This document shows, in pieces, positions 1 to 11,734 of a DNA stretch of 64,000 bases. Origin of the DNA: Rugamonas rivuli. Its GTDB lineage: Bacteria; Pseudomonadota; Gammaproteobacteria; Burkholderiales; Burkholderiaceae_D. How positions within the stretch are numbered: position 1 is the stretch's first letter; each line of letters starts with the position of its first letter. Below the pieces are notes generated by a model. It saw only the letters and a list, made by a program, of their open reading frames with translations. It had not been told where the DNA came from and did not search any database. The stretch is from contig NZ_WHUF01000003.1 of NCBI RefSeq assembly GCF_009380165.1, positions 62,001-126,000 on the forward strand, read 5' to 3'. The position numbers and the translations under genes were made by a program.

Positions 1-528
1 AGGTACAGGCGCGGTGACGCGCGGAGCCGGCCCGGTCATTTCGGACGGCGCCGCCCCCGCCAGCGACATCGAAAACTTCCAGTCGGAAATATGACTCTTG
101 CCGTCAAACCCGATAAACCGGGAGGGGAAATTCCCTACTTTCACCGGCTTGGCGTCGGACAGGCTGTAGACCGCCAGCACGCCGACCTTGTCGCCCAGAT
201 ATTGGATGCCCCACTCCGCCTTGCCGGTGATCGGATCGACAAACAACTTGCGCAGATGGCGGCGGGTGCCGGGGAAACGCGGGTCTTTGAGCAACTCCTT
301 GAGCGAAGGCGGCTGCGGCGGCTGGCCGGACGGCGTGGCATCGGCATAACTCTTCAAGGCATCGCTGAAGGCAGCGCCGATATCGAGCAATTCGTTCTCC
401 GCCCTGCTGCGCTGTATCACCGAACCCAGCTTCAGCGCCGACGCCGTCACCAGCCCGATGATCGCCAGCAGGATGATCAGGCTCAGATAGGTAAAGCCGC
501 CGCTGCGGCCGGGGCGCGGAGCACGCAT
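1..528 (-). CDS. Minor pseudopilin-like protein, C-terminus beyond left edge
   Basis: The frame is open from an ATG at 528 to the left edge, giving 176 codons with no stop, so the C-terminus is missing. The N-terminus reads [20 protein letters not shown], a type III prepilin signal: a basic leader, a Gly-Phe cleavage site and a long hydrophobic helix. The usual glutamate at position +5 of the mature protein is a serine here, as in tip-type pseudopilins such as GspK, which also lack it. The rest resembles GspG-like periplasmic domains, with a DPITGKAEWGIQYLG stretch and a YSLSDAKPVK stretch like those of the two upstream pseudopilins. The ATG overlaps the upstream stop as TGATG, so the genes are translationally coupled. 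A role at the pseudopilus tip is inferred. Confidence 0.75.
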   Translation of the reverse strand, partial: MRAPRPGRSGGFTYLSLIILLAIIGLVTASALKLGSVIQRSRAENELLDIGAAFSDALKSYADATPSGQPPQPPSLKELLKDPRFPGTRRHLRKLFVDPITGKAEWGIQYLGDKVGVLAVYSLSDAKPVKVGNFPSRFIGFDGKSHISDWKFSMSLAGAAPSEMTGPAPRVTAPVP

Positions 529-908
529 CACCAGTCGGAATACGGTTTGCCGCTGCGGTCGGTGCCGGGGGCGCCGCTCTTGATGTTGTAGATCCCGCCC
601 TTGGCGACATCCTCCGGCGGCACGATGATCCACGTGCTATCGCTGTCGGTGATCGGATCGACCGGCATCGCCCGCAGATACTTCTTCTCCACCAGCTGCT
701 CCAGCGTGTCCGGATAGCGGCCGGTGTCGCCATAGTACTGGTCCAGCACCTGCCGCACATTGCGCAGGTTATCGGCCAGCACGATCTCCTTGGACTTGTC
801 GACGCTGGGGAAATAGCGCGGCACGGCCAGGGTCAACAGCAAGGCGATGATGCCCAGCACCACCAGCAGCTCGATCAGCGTGAATCCTTTGGTTTTCATC
901 GTCACCAT
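528..908 (-). CDS. Type II secretion-like minor pseudopilin
   Basis: This 126-residue protein carries the canonical prepilin signal [19 protein letters not shown], with the +5 glutamate present. The hydrophobic helix is followed by a short GspG-like domain ([19 protein letters not shown], then a DPITDSD stretch) that ends in GKPYSDW. It would be cleaved and N-methylated by a prepilin peptidase and added to the pseudopilus. It is second of three pseudopilin genes at the end of the secretion operon and overlaps both neighbours. The start could be the ATG at 908, inside the upstream stop region, or the ATG at 899. No clear ribosome-binding site decides between them. Confidence 0.85.
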   Translation of the reverse strand: MVTMKTKGFTLIELLVVLGIIALLLTLAVPRYFPSVDKSKEIVLADNLRNVRQVLDQYYGDTGRYPDTLEQLVEKKYLRAMPVDPITDSDSTWIIVPPEDVAKGGIYNIKSGAPGTDRSGKPYSDW

Positions 909-1378
909 TTTCTATACGGCACACCGTTCAGGCCGGTCTTGTCGCTCAGGCTGTAGACATCGTAGACATCCTCGCCCTCCCGGGGCTGGTCGGCGTCGCT
1001 GGCGTAGCTGCGCTTGCCCCAGGTTTGCGATTCGCCCAGCGACGCATCCGGGTTGAAGGGATCGCGCGGCACCCGGCGTAAAAAATACATCTTGGTGTGC
1101 TTGGGATTCTGCAAATCCGGCACGCCCTCCACCAGCAGCTCCAGCGTCTTCGGGTAGCCGGTGGACGCCAGCGTCTTGGCGATCCGGCCCTGGTCGTAGG
1201 CCAGCTTGTAGGCGTCCAGCGCGTGGCGGATCTGGTGCAGTCCCTCGCGCAACTCCTGCTCCTGGCGGCGCTGCACCACCACGTGCGCGGTAGGCACCAC
1301 CAGCGCGCTGAGCAGGCCGAGGATGGCCAGCGTCACCAACAGCTCGATCAGCGTGAACCCGCGGACGCGCTTCATCAT
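902..1378 (-). CDS. Type II secretion-like pseudopilin
   Basis: The 158-residue product starts [20 protein letters not shown], a complete type III prepilin signal with the +5 glutamate. Its soluble domain has GspG-like blocks ([41 protein letters not shown]). The [11 protein letters not shown] end is shared in weaker form with the other two pseudopilins of this operon, which suggests they arose by duplication. It lies four bases after the secretin stop codon, so it belongs to the same transcription unit. The exact position in the pseudopilus cannot be told from sequence. Confidence 0.85.
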   Translation of the reverse strand: MMKRVRGFTLIELLVTLAILGLLSALVVPTAHVVVQRRQEQELREGLHQIRHALDAYKLAYDQGRIAKTLASTGYPKTLELLVEGVPDLQNPKHTKMYFLRRVPRDPFNPDASLGESQTWGKRSYASDADQPREGEDVYDVYSLSDKTGLNGVPYRKW

Positions 1379-1382
1379 GTGC

Positions 1383-3362
1383 TTACTGCTGCACCGGCTG
1401 GGTCGGTGCGGGTTCCGGTTCCGGCGGCGGCAGCACCGGCTGCGGCTGTTGTCCCTGCGACGGCGGCAACGGCGCCGGCTGCCCCTGCGACAAGGGCATC
1501 GCCTGCACCGGCGGGCGCAACGGCGCCGTCTGCACGCCCGCTGGCGGCGGCAAGGCGCCCGGCGGCGGCGGCATGGCCACGGACGGACGCGCGCTCATGT
1601 CGGGACGGCGGCGGAAGCTGGCCTCGGTGCCGGCCGAGAACTCCGACGCCGACGCCTCCGGACGCTGCACATTGCGGATCAGGTGCGGCGTGATCGACAG
1701 CACGATCTCGGTCTTCTGGTTGTCGTCGCGCTTGCTGCCGAACAGGCGGCCGACGATGGGCAGGTCGCCCGCGCCCGGCACGTGGTTGGCGGTACCGCGC
1801 TCCTCGCTGTTGATCAGGCCGGCGAGCACCTGGTTTTCGCCATCCTTCAGCTGCAGCATGGTGGTGGCCTGGCGCGTGCCGATCTGGTAGGCGGTGCCGC
1901 CGGTCTTGGTGGTGAGCGTGCCGGTCAGGTTGCTGACTTCCAGCTGCACGCGGATCGCCACCTCGTCGTTCAGGTAGATGGTGGGCTCGACGTTCAGCGT
2001 CAGGCCGACATCGACATAGGTGACGTTGTCGCTGGCGAAGCCGCCTATGCCCGAGGACACGGTGGTGGTAATCACCGGCAGCTTGTCGCCGATGACGATC
2101 TTGGCCTTTTCCTTGTTGCGCACGCGGATGCGCGGGTTGGCCAGCAGGTTGGAATCCGTATCGTTCTTGTTGGCGTTGACGCCGAGCGCGATGCCGGTCA
2201 CGCCGATGGTGCGCTGGTTCAGGTTGTTCAGGTCGCGGATGGTGATGCCGGTGCCGCCCGACGTCGACAGCGGCGTCAGACCGACGCCGGTCGGCCACAC
2301 CACGCCCAGGTCCATCACGCTGCCCTTCTTGACCTCCAGGATCTCGACTTCCAGCATCACTTCCGCTTCCGGCGTGTCCTGCAGCGCCACCAGCTTCTCG
2401 GCCAGGCGGATCGCCTCCGGGCTGTCGCGCACGATCAGCAGATTGAGCTTTTCATCGACCACCACGTCGCGCGACTTCAGGATGGTCTTGAGCGTGTTGG
2501 CCACCAGCTTGGCCTCGGCGTTCGCCAGGAAGAAGGTCTTGACCGTCATCTCCTGGTATTCCTTCAGCTTGGCCGCCACGTTCGGGTAGATCAGGATGGT
2601 GTTCGCATCCATCACCTGCTGCTCCAGCTGGTTGGTCAGCAGCAGATAGTAGATCGCCGATTCGACGGTGCTGTTCTTCAGCAGCACGGTGGTGCGCTGG
2701 TCGGTCTTGACGTCCTTGTCGAACACGAAGTTCAGGCCGGAGCGGCGCGAGATCACTTCGAACACCTGCTTCAGCGGCGCATCGCGGAACTCGATCGAGA
2801 TCGGCTGCTTGTAGGTTTTCGCCAGGCCCGGCTCCGCCGCCGCAGGCGCCAGCTTCTCCGTCACTTCGCGCAGCATCTGGCGGGCCTTGTCGTTGGCCGG
2901 GTTCTCGGTCAGCATCGCGTTCAGCTTCTGCTTGGCCAGCTCGTACTCGCCCTTGTTGGCGTGCGCGCCGGCGGCCGCCAGCAGTTTGGCCTGGCGGTCG
3001 TCGCGCTCCAGCGCGCGCATGCCGGCACGGGCGCGCTCGTTGAGCGGGTCCAGCGCCTGCACGCGGCGGAACAGCTGCGCCGCCTGATCGAGCTTGCCCT
3101 CGTCCTGCAGGCGTTCGGCCTGGTCGAGGAAGCGCTGCGCTGCGCGGTCGCGCTCCATCAGGAAGGCCTGGCGGTACTGGGCGTTGCCCGGTTCCGCCTT
3201 CACGGCCTCCTGGTACTTGAGCAGGCCGGCTTCGATCTGGTCATGGGCGATCAGGTCGCGGCCATCGCGATAGGCCATTTGTCCGGCGCAGCCGCCCAGG
3301 GCGACGGCCAACAAGGCAGGCAGCGCGGCGCGGCGGCCCAAATTCTTCAGATGACTAGCCAT
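1383..3362 (-). CDS. Secretin lipoprotein with TPR-like N-terminus (GspD/PilQ/MshL family)
   Basis: This is the outer-membrane channel of the secretion machine, 659 residues long. A lipoprotein signal ends in a lipobox (LGGC, lipidated Cys 25). Residues of about 30-165 form TPR-like repeats ([33 protein letters not shown]). A secretin/TonB short N-terminal domain ([20 protein letters not shown]) and an N1-type domain follow, then the beta-barrel secretin domain from about 335 to 560 ([34 protein letters not shown]). The last 60 or so residues are a Pro/Gln-rich tail. Classical GspD lacks the TPR block and usually has more N-domains, so this is closer to MshL-type or T4P-related secretins. It overlaps the upstream PilP-like gene by one base (TGATG). 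Confidence 0.9.
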   Translation of the reverse strand: MASHLKNLGRRAALPALLAVALGGCAGQMAYRDGRDLIAHDQIEAGLLKYQEAVKAEPGNAQYRQAFLMERDRAAQRFLDQAERLQDEGKLDQAAQLFRRVQALDPLNERARAGMRALERDDRQAKLLAAAGAHANKGEYELAKQKLNAMLTENPANDKARQMLREVTEKLAPAAAEPGLAKTYKQPISIEFRDAPLKQVFEVISRRSGLNFVFDKDVKTDQRTTVLLKNSTVESAIYYLLLTNQLEQQVMDANTILIYPNVAAKLKEYQEMTVKTFFLANAEAKLVANTLKTILKSRDVVVDEKLNLLIVRDSPEAIRLAEKLVALQDTPEAEVMLEVEILEVKKGSVMDLGVVWPTGVGLTPLSTSGGTGITIRDLNNLNQRTIGVTGIALGVNANKNDTDSNLLANPRIRVRNKEKAKIVIGDKLPVITTTVSSGIGGFASDNVTYVDVGLTLNVEPTIYLNDEVAIRVQLEVSNLTGTLTTKTGGTAYQIGTRQATTMLQLKDGENQVLAGLINSEERGTANHVPGAGDLPIVGRLFGSKRDDNQKTEIVLSITPHLIRNVQRPEASASEFSAGTEASFRRRPDMSARPSVAMPPPPGALPPPAGVQTAPLRPPVQAMPLSQGQPAPLPPSQGQQPQPVLPPPEPEPAPTQPVQQ

Positions 3363-3916
3363 CAGTCGAGGACTCCAATATTGATCTGTTGTACCTGATT
3401 CAAAGGCAGATAGGTCACGGACATCAGCGGCGGCGCGATCTTCTCGACGCGGTAGGTGCCGTCAATGACGGTGTGATTGCGCACCACATAAGTCTTGTCG
3501 CCATGCGCAAGATAGACTTCCCAGGCGCCGTCGGCGACGCCCTTGCCGAGCACCGTGAACGGCATCGGCGGCGCCACTGGTGCGGGCGGCGGTTCCTTCG
3601 ACGGTGGTGGCGGCGGTGGCGGCGGCGGGTTCCAGCTCTGTCCCAGGAACACGCCCTCGCCCGATGCGAAGGTAGCCTCGCCGGATTCGCCCACCAGCAT
3701 GGCGCGCGGCGTCAGGCGCAGGATCGCCACGTCGGCCTGCGGCTTGTTGTCCCTGCCGGCGCGCGGCGCGGGCGCGGCTGCCGCCGGCGCGGCCGATGCG
3801 GCAGCGCTGCGCGCCACCGGCTCGGCGATGTCGCCCGACGGCGTGTTATCGCCGAACAGCGCCAGCCCGGCCGCCGCGGCCAACGCCACACCCATCACGA
3901 TTTGATAAGGCTTCAT
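3362..3916 (-). CDS. PilP-like inner-membrane-anchored connector protein
   Basis: I start this 184-residue protein at the ATG at 3916, which gives MKPYQIVMGVALAAAAGLALFG, an N-terminal membrane anchor or signal. An Ala/Pro-rich linker with nine consecutive prolines follows, then a C-terminal domain (PFTVLGKGVADGAWEVYLAHGDKTYVVRNH) of the small beta type found in PilP and the GspC homology region. Those domains link the inner-membrane platform to the secretin. The position between the PilO-like gene and the secretin matches pilMNOPQ order. As I recall, homologues are sometimes annotated as a 'secretion system X' protein. The start overlaps the PilO-like stop. Confidence 0.7.
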   Translation of the reverse strand: MKPYQIVMGVALAAAAGLALFGDNTPSGDIAEPVARSAAASAAPAAAAPAPRAGRDNKPQADVAILRLTPRAMLVGESGEATFASGEGVFLGQSWNPPPPPPPPPSKEPPPAPVAPPMPFTVLGKGVADGAWEVYLAHGDKTYVVRNHTVIDGTYRVEKIAPPLMSVTYLPLNQVQQINIGVLD

Positions 3917-4488
3917 GGCTCGCCGTCCTTCAGGTACAGGGTAAAGCGCAGGCGCGCTTCCACCGTCGATTCGGCGATGGACTCGCGGCGGAAGCCGATG
4001 TCGTCCAGCGAGGCAAACGGCATCTCGCGCAAGCCCTGCATGGCGAACTGCCAGATGGACTGGTATGGCCCCTTCACCGGCAGGATGATCTGGTAGGTGC
4101 TGACGCGGCTGGCCTTGTCGTAGCCGGCCTTGTACTCGCCAAGGCTGAGCGTCAGATTGTTCTTGGCCGCCAGGTCGAACAGCACCTTGACCTGCTGCTC
4201 GGCGTAGCGCTTCTCGCCCAGCACCTCGTAGAAGCCGGCCAGGTTCTGGTTGGCCGACGGCGGCGGTGGCGCCGTCACCAGCGACGTGGGCGTCGGCAAA
4301 GGCTGCGCCATCAACCGCGCCTGCGCCGCGCGTTGCGGCAGCAGCCAGCCCCACGCGGCCGCGCCGGCCAGGCACAGCGCCAGCGCGATGCAGGCCGGAG
4401 CGCCGAGCCGCACCAGCAGCAGCCGCGCGCGCAGCACGAACGTGGCCACGTCCACCTTGATGTCCGTAGTGCTCATCGGCTTACCCAT
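3913..4488 (-). CDS. PilO-like platform protein
   Basis: The 191-residue protein has a cytoplasmic N-terminus, one membrane helix (about residues 28-50) and a periplasmic part with the PilO/GspM-like pattern (GFYEVLGEKRYAEQQVKVLFDLAAKNNLTL, then YQIILPVKGPYQSIWQFAMQGLREMPFASLDDIGFRR). PilO-like proteins pair with PilN-like proteins to form the periplasmic ring of the assembly platform. The ATG at 4488 follows a GGAGG ribosome-binding site at short spacing. A second ATG at 4476 overlaps the upstream stop and is an alternative. Confidence 0.75.
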   Translation of the reverse strand: MGKPMSTTDIKVDVATFVLRARLLLVRLGAPACIALALCLAGAAAWGWLLPQRAAQARLMAQPLPTPTSLVTAPPPPSANQNLAGFYEVLGEKRYAEQQVKVLFDLAAKNNLTLSLGEYKAGYDKASRVSTYQIILPVKGPYQSIWQFAMQGLREMPFASLDDIGFRRESIAESTVEARLRFTLYLKDGEP

Positions 4489-5018
4489 GCGGCCTCCAGC
4501 TGGAAGCGCAAGGGCCGGTTGGGATCCTGCTCGTTGATTTCATGGCGCGTCAGCGTCACGCCGCTGAACAGCTCCTGCTGCTTCAGCTCCGCCACGTAGG
4601 CCACCATCTCGTCGCTGGTCTTGGTTTCGGCGGTGATCTTCAGCACCTGCTTGCGCGGGTCCGGCTCCATCGCCACCAGCGCCACGCTGCGCGGCGTGGC
4701 TGCGGCCACCGCATCCTGTAGGTCGCGCCACGGCAGGTTCAGTTGCAGGATGGCGCCGTTGACGAAGGCTGCCTGCCCTTCCGGTATCGCCACCCGCGCC
4801 ACCTCCACCGGCCGCGCCGAGATGGCCGCCGCGCGCTCCTGGATGTGGCGCAGCTGATGCTCGCGCAAGCGCTGCTGCTCGACCAGCTTCCAGCCGCCGA
4901 AACCGGCGGCCGCGCACAGCAGCAATCCCGCGCCGCCCAGCGCCAGCACTGCGGGATGCGTGTGGAACAAGCTGCGGCGCAGGCTGCGCGGTGCGAAATC
5001 GATATTCATCTGTCTCAT
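4473..5018 (-). CDS. PilN-like platform protein
   Basis: I take the ATG at 5018, which overlaps the upstream stop as ATGA, giving 181 residues beginning MRQMNIDFAPRS. The short cytoplasmic segment containing NIDFAP resembles the PilN N-terminus that binds PilM. A membrane helix (about residues 21-40) follows, then a periplasmic coiled region and a ferredoxin-like domain (AVAAATPRSVALVAMEPDPRKQ, ETKTSDEMVAYVAELKQ). This is PilN/GspL C-terminal architecture. It lies between PilM-like and PilO-like genes, with overlaps on both sides. Confidence 0.75.
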   Translation of the reverse strand: MRQMNIDFAPRSLRRSLFHTHPAVLALGGAGLLLCAAAGFGGWKLVEQQRLREHQLRHIQERAAAISARPVEVARVAIPEGQAAFVNGAILQLNLPWRDLQDAVAAATPRSVALVAMEPDPRKQVLKITAETKTSDEMVAYVAELKQQELFSGVTLTRHEINEQDPNRPLRFQLEAAWVSR

Positions 5019-5861
5019 GCCCTGCTCCCGCCGCGCGCCAGCAGCGCCATCGAAGACAGCTTGCCGCCGGAGGCCTGCTGCGCCTGGTCCAGCACCACGC
5101 ACGGGATGTGCGCGGGCTGGTCGCCCGCCTTGCTCCATGCGGCCGGCGCCGCGCCGCACACCTGCAGCAGCTCCGGCGCCTCCATGTCGAGCAGCAGCGC
5201 TTCGCGCTTCAGCGTCTGGCCCAGCCAGTACTGGTCGGCGCCCTGCCCGGCCGGCATCGGCACCACGCGGATCGCGCGTATGCCTTTGCCGTCCGCTTCG
5301 ATGGCGGCCAGCGTCAGCAGATTGTCATGCACCAGGCCGAACCACGCGCCCGGCTTGAAGCCGCGCCGCCAGCGGTTGTACGCCGTGATGAAATGCGGCT
5401 CGATGCCGACGACGTGCAGCTTGAACTCCTGCGCCACCAGCTGCAGCACGGCCAGCAAGGCACGCGGCACGGCGGCGGCAAAGAACGGCTGCGCGGCATC
5501 CCAGTCGCCGGCGATCTGCCAGGCCGCAGGCGCTTCGCCGTACAGCGCCTGGAAGCGGAAACCGGCCGCCGCTTCGATGTCGGCCAACCGCGCCGCGCCA
5601 GGCGGCGGCACGACGCGCCACATCCGCGTCAGGTCGTCGGCCAGCACGATGCTGACCGGCCAGCCGGCCACGCTTTTGTCGCCGAGCTGTTCGCCCAGCA
5701 GCGCGCGCAGCGCGTTGGCGATGGCGTCGAACGGATGCTCACTCGACGACGCGAACGCATGCTCGGCCAGCACCGTGACCGGCTCGCCGCGCCAGCGGCT
5801 GATGCGCAGCAGGCTGACCGCATGGGCGGAGACGCCGATGCGCAAGGATTGTCCAATAGCT

Positions 5862-5869
<8 letters not shown>
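5015..5869 (-). CDS. PilM-like (actin-fold) platform protein
   Basis: The 284-residue cytoplasmic protein lies just before the PilN-like gene, where PilM or the cytoplasmic half of GspL is expected. It has no membrane helix. It begins SLRIGVSAHAVSLLRISRW, a diverged form of the first phosphate-binding strand of actin-fold PilM proteins, and contains VVGIEPHFITAYNRWR and WFGLVHDNLLTLAAIE segments like the second half of that fold. It is shorter than typical PilM (about 350 residues) and poorly conserved, so the call leans on operon position. It overlaps gspE by eight bases. Confidence 0.6.
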
Positions 5870-7579
<1,710 letters not shown>

Positions 7580-7583
<4 letters not shown>

Positions 7584-8776
7584 GACATGTCTCCGGCCAG
7601 ATCGAAAATCGGCATATACAGCAGCACCACGATGGCGCCGACCACCAGGCCGATCGCGGCCATCAGCAGCGGTTCAAAGGTTCGTGTGAAGCGTTCTATC
7701 CAGCGGCTGATTTCGCCGTCGTAGAAGGCTGCGGATTGGGTCAGCATCGGTCCCATGTCGCCGGTGCGCTCGCCCACGCGCAGCATGCGCAGCGAGATCG
7801 GCGTGGTCAGCTGGTTGGCCTCGAAGGCGGTCGACAGCGGCAGGCCCGATTCGATGGCGGCGCGCGCCGCCTGCAGGTTCTGGCGGATGCCGGCCGACAC
7901 CATGCCCTGCACGGTTTCGATCGCGTGCACGATGGTGATGCCGCCTTCGCTGAGCATGCCCAGCGTCAGGTACAGCCGCGACAGTTCGTAGATGCGCACC
8001 CGCTCGCCGATGCCGGGCAGGCGCCCCAGCAGGCGCAGCATGCCGCCGCTGCCCATCAGCTGGCGCACGCCCAGCGCCAGCGCGGCCAGCACGGCGGCGA
8101 TGCCGCCCAGCAGCAGCGTGGTGTGGGCGCCGGCGAACTGGCCCCAGTTCAGCATCTGCTGCGACAGCCACGGCAGGTTGCGGCCGGCGCCCTGGTAGAC
8201 CTCGGCAAAGCGCGGCACCACGTAGCCGATTAAAAACAGGCTGACGCCGCCGCCGACCAGCAGCAAAATACAGGGATAGATCGCGGCCGACACCAGCTTG
8301 CCGCGCACCAGGTCGATGCGCTGCTGGTAGTCGATGAAGCGGGACAGCGAACGCGGCAGGTCCGACGTGCCCTCGGCCGCCTTGACGATGCCGATGTACA
8401 GCGGCGGGAACAGCTCGGGCTGCTCGGCCAGCACGGCGGAGAAGCGCTGGCCTTCGCGCAGGCCGGCCAGCAGGCGCTCCAGCACGCTGCGCGTGACGGG
8501 GCTGGTTTCCTTTTCCAGCAGCGCCTCCAGGCCTTCGACGATGCCGAGGCCGGCGGTGAGCAGCGCCAGCAGCTCCTGGCTGAACAGCACCAGCGAGAGG
8601 CCCTTGCCGCGCGCCTTGCCGCCGCGCAGGCCGAGGCTGCCGCGTACGGGGGCGATGGCGCTGACGTACAGGCCGCGCGCCTCCACCTGGCGGCGCGCAT
8701 CGGCCTCGTCCCGGCCGTCGATCACCAGATGCGAGATGGCCATATCGGCCGACAAGGTGCGGACATCGAACTGCAT
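7580..8776 (-). CDS. gspF: Inner-membrane platform protein GspF
   Basis: I start this at the ATG at 8776 (MQFDVRTLSADMAISHLVI), giving 398 residues, the normal GspF/PilC length. It has the two repeated GspF domains (FSQELLALLTAGLGIVEGLEALLEKE and ELSRLYLTLGMLSEGGITIVHAIE), each with the conserved LxxLxxAG/G pattern, and three membrane segments, the last at the C-terminus (PLLMAAIGLVVGAIVVLLYMPIF). It anchors the ATPase and pseudopilus in the inner membrane. The frame extends further upstream, but that part lies over the gspG end and lacks GspF character. Confidence 0.93.
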
Positions 8777-8801
8777 GGACTGCTTTCCTGGACGGCGAGG
8801 C

Positions 8802-9245
8802 TTATTGTGAAGTGATGTCGGCGTCTTCGCCGGTGCCGCCGGCCTTGCCGTCGCGGCCGAGCGAAGTGATGTCGAACTCAGCCTTGGCGCCCGGCGCCTT
8901 GTAGACGTAGTCATGGCCCCATGGGTCGCGCGGCACGCCCTTCTTCAGGTAGGGGCCGTTCCACTTGGCGCCCGCCGTGGGCGGCGCCACCAGCAATGCG
9001 GCCAGGCCTTCCTCGGTGGTCGGGTAGCGGCCCACGTCCAGGCGGTAGGTGTCCAGCGATTTTTCAAACGCCTCGATCTGCGCCTTGGCGATGGTCACTT
9101 CCGACTTGCCCAGCTGGGCGAAATACTTGGGACCGACATACGCCGCCAGCAAACCGATGATCACGATAACGACCAGCAATTCCAGCAGGGTAAAGCCGCC
9201 AGCCTTGTGAGCTGCGGTCTGACGGTAATTCTTTGCAACTTCCAT
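8802..9245 (-). CDS. gspG: Major pseudopilin GspG
   Basis: The 147-residue major pseudopilin has prepilin signal KAGGFTLLELLVVIVIIGLL with the +5 glutamate. It shows the GspG family signatures of an alpha/beta fold with GRYPTTEEGLAALL, WNGPYLKKGVPRDPWGHDYVYKAPG and a C-terminal calcium-loop region (DITSLGRDGKAGGTGEDADI). The ATG at 9245 is preceded by AAGGAG at good spacing. It is the first gene of the secretion operon; gspF follows after 25 bases. It should form the pseudopilus shaft after cleavage by a prepilin peptidase encoded outside this window. Confidence 0.95.
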   Translation of the reverse strand: MEVAKNYRQTAAHKAGGFTLLELLVVIVIIGLLAAYVGPKYFAQLGKSEVTIAKAQIEAFEKSLDTYRLDVGRYPTTEEGLAALLVAPPTAGAKWNGPYLKKGVPRDPWGHDYVYKAPGAKAEFDITSLGRDGKAGGTGEDADITSQ

Positions 9246-9363
9246 CCGAACGACTCCTTAATGCACCACACGCCTACCGGCAAGAAGTCAGAGGCTACCA
9301 TGCGGTTTGCATAGCAGACAACCTTTTCTTGCAAGCGTGCAGGGAGAGTGCGACGGTTTCAGA

Positions 9364-10161
9364 TCAGGCGGCCCTGGCCAGCGGCGTCCACGGCTGGTCG
9401 AACAGGTGCAGCGCCATGCCGCGCGCGATGGCGTGGGCGCGGTTGGACACGCCCAGCAGGCGGTACAGCCGCTGCAGATGGTTCTTCACCGTCAGGCCGC
9501 TGATGCCGAGGATCAGGCCGATTTCCTCGTTGCTCTTGCCCTCGCGCACCCAGTGCAGGATTTCCAGCTCGCGCGCGCTGGCCGGCCGCGCCAGCGCGCC
9601 GGCGCGGGCCTGGCGCTGCTGCTGGCCAACGCGCTGCAGCGTCAGGTGCAGATAGGGCAGCAGCAGTTCGAGGAAGTAGGCGTGGCGCGGGCGCGGACGA
9701 TGCGGCAGGCCGAACAGCACGAAGAAGGTGGATCCGCCCGGCAGGCGCTCGGTGCCGTGGACCAGCAGATTATCCAGGCCCAGCTCGCGCAGCTCGTCGA
9801 TGAAGGGCGCCAGCGGCTGGCGCGCGGCGCCGTCCTGGCCGGCGGTGGCGTCCAGCATGGCCGGCAGCCGCTGGCCGTCGCGGCAGTGGCGGGCCAGGCG
9901 CAGCGCCAGGCCGTCGGTCTTGCCGCCCAGCCGCGCCAGCAGGCCGGCGTCGAGCACCGTGCTGTGCATGCATTCGACGTGCTGCACCTCGTCCTGCGGG
10001 CCGAACTGCAGGCACACCATGATGCGGTGCGGCAGCAGCGCCTGGAACTGGCCCAGGGTCCACAGGCAGAACTGGCGGGGCTGGCGCAGCGGCAGCACCG
10101 CTTCGATGGCGTGCAGCAGGTATTCCTGCTCCATCTTGCTGAGGATGATCAATGGCTCCAT
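9364..10161 (-). CDS. epsA: EpsA-like LuxR-type transcriptional regulator
   Basis: I take the ATG at 10161 (MEPLIILSKMEQEYLLHAIE), giving 265 residues. The N-terminal 180 or so residues are the regulatory domain seen in XrtB/PEP-CTERM-associated EpsA regulators (FCLWTLGQFQALLPHRIMVCLQFG; ELRELGLDNLLVHGTERLPGGSTFFVLFG). The C-terminus is a LuxR-type helix-turn-helix (SARELEILHWVREGKSNEEIGLILGISGLTVKNHLQRLYRLLGV). EpsA regulators are linked to exopolysaccharide synthesis in Methylobacillus-type systems. Here the gene is two bases after a response regulator and 8 kb from the main eps locus, upstream of gspG. Control of eps or PEP-CTERM genes is inferred. Confidence 0.8.
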   Translation of the reverse strand: MEPLIILSKMEQEYLLHAIEAVLPLRQPRQFCLWTLGQFQALLPHRIMVCLQFGPQDEVQHVECMHSTVLDAGLLARLGGKTDGLALRLARHCRDGQRLPAMLDATAGQDGAARQPLAPFIDELRELGLDNLLVHGTERLPGGSTFFVLFGLPHRPRPRHAYFLELLLPYLHLTLQRVGQQQRQARAGALARPASARELEILHWVREGKSNEEIGLILGISGLTVKNHLQRLYRLLGVSNRAHAIARGMALHLFDQPWTPLARAA

Positions 10162-10163
10162 CG

Positions 10164-10901
<738 letters not shown>

Positions 10902-11053
10902 GGCAAATCCGTGTAAAGGAAGCACTATGCAACAAGCAATCTGGCATTACTAATATGATTTCCATCGCGGATTTAGAGTTTCGCGATATATATCCCCCAC
11001 CTGTCCAGCGTCCGCCTGTGTTACTTGCCATTTAGAAGGCGCGGTCTAAACGC

Positions 11054-11083
11054 AAAAAACGACACCCGCAGGTGTCGTTTTTT
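11054..11083 (-). terminator. Rho-independent terminator after the nuclease/PEP-CTERM pair
   Basis: A perfect stem of CGACACC and GGTGTCG, extended by an A-run and a T-run, encloses CGCA. On the minus strand it ends in a run of T and lies 15 bases after the stop at 11098. The flanking A and T runs could let it work in both directions. Confidence 0.85.
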
Positions 11084-11097
11084 TGCAGCCATCAAAT

Positions 11098-11724
11098 TCA
11101 GGCGGCGAGCTTGCGGCGGCGGGCAACGCCGACCAGCACCACGCCGGCGCCCAGCATGGCCCAGCTCGACGGTTCCGGCACCGCGCTGATGCTGGCGATC
11201 GTGCGGTCGCTGATGTCCGACGTCACGGCGCCGGCGCCGGCGGTCGGCTGCCAGGTGAAGGACATCAGGGTGCTGTCCTGCGGGTTGTAGTTGCCCAGCG
11301 CGGTGGTGCCGTCGGCGCCGTACAGCGACACGGCGAACTTGCTCTGGATCGCCGCCGCCGACGGGTCGGACAGGCCGCCGAAGGTGACATCGAAGCTGAC
11401 CTTGCCGCCGAACGAGATCGCCTGGAACAGGTCGTTGTAGTCGGTGGTGTTACCGAATACAAAGCCAGCGCCCTGCTTCTGCACGTCGCCGATCAGGCTC
11501 ACGCCGCTCAGGTCGCCGAAGCCGCTCAGATGGCTGATGGTGGCGCTGGCGAAGATGGCCGGCGTGTTGGCCGGGTTGAACTGCAGGTCCAGGAAGCCGG
11601 TGTTGACCAGCGACGCGGTGTTGAGTTCCACGTGCAGCGTCTGTGCCGACGCCAGGCCGCAGGCGCTCAGCGCCAGCGCCAGGGCCGCGTTGCGCAGGGT
11701 CAGGGAGAAGTTTGGTTTGAACAT
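11098..11724 (-). CDS. PEP-CTERM sorting-signal protein
   Basis: This exported protein of about 208 residues has a Sec signal peptide (LRNAALALALSACGLASAQ). It has a central beta-rich region without a named domain (HVELNTASLVNTGFLDLQFNPAN) that resembles one recurrent PEP-CTERM protein family. The C-terminus is a full PEP-CTERM signal: VPEPSSWAML, a hydrophobic helix, then ARRRK. Exosortase B, encoded at 39530-40444, is the likely processing enzyme. I prefer the ATG at 11724 because an AGGA seven bases upstream fits it; an ATG two codons earlier (11730) is too close to that site. It follows the nuclease gene after about ten bases, so the two probably form an operon. Confidence 0.88.
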   Translation of the reverse strand: MFKPNFSLTLRNAALALALSACGLASAQTLHVELNTASLVNTGFLDLQFNPANTPAIFASATISHLSGFGDLSGVSLIGDVQKQGAGFVFGNTTDYNDLFQAISFGGKVSFDVTFGGLSDPSAAAIQSKFAVSLYGADGTTALGNYNPQDSTLMSFTWQPTAGAGAVTSDISDRTIASISAVPEPSSWAMLGAGVVLVGVARRRKLAA

Positions 11725-11734
11725 GTTCATATCC

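Noticed and set aside
1323..3398. Very long plus-strand ORF over the secretin gene
   Set aside because: It is antisense to a clear secretin, is rich in His/Arg/Gln as GC-rich shadow frames are, and shows no domain. The same holds for the long plus-strand frames at 4743-7724, 11444-14839, 56240-58648 and 58779-61118.
3630..3700. Tandem repeat coding for nine prolines in the PilP-like protein as a slippage switch
   Set aside because: The codons are mixed GGC/GGT repeats on the plus strand within a normal Pro-rich linker; no frame disruption is seen.
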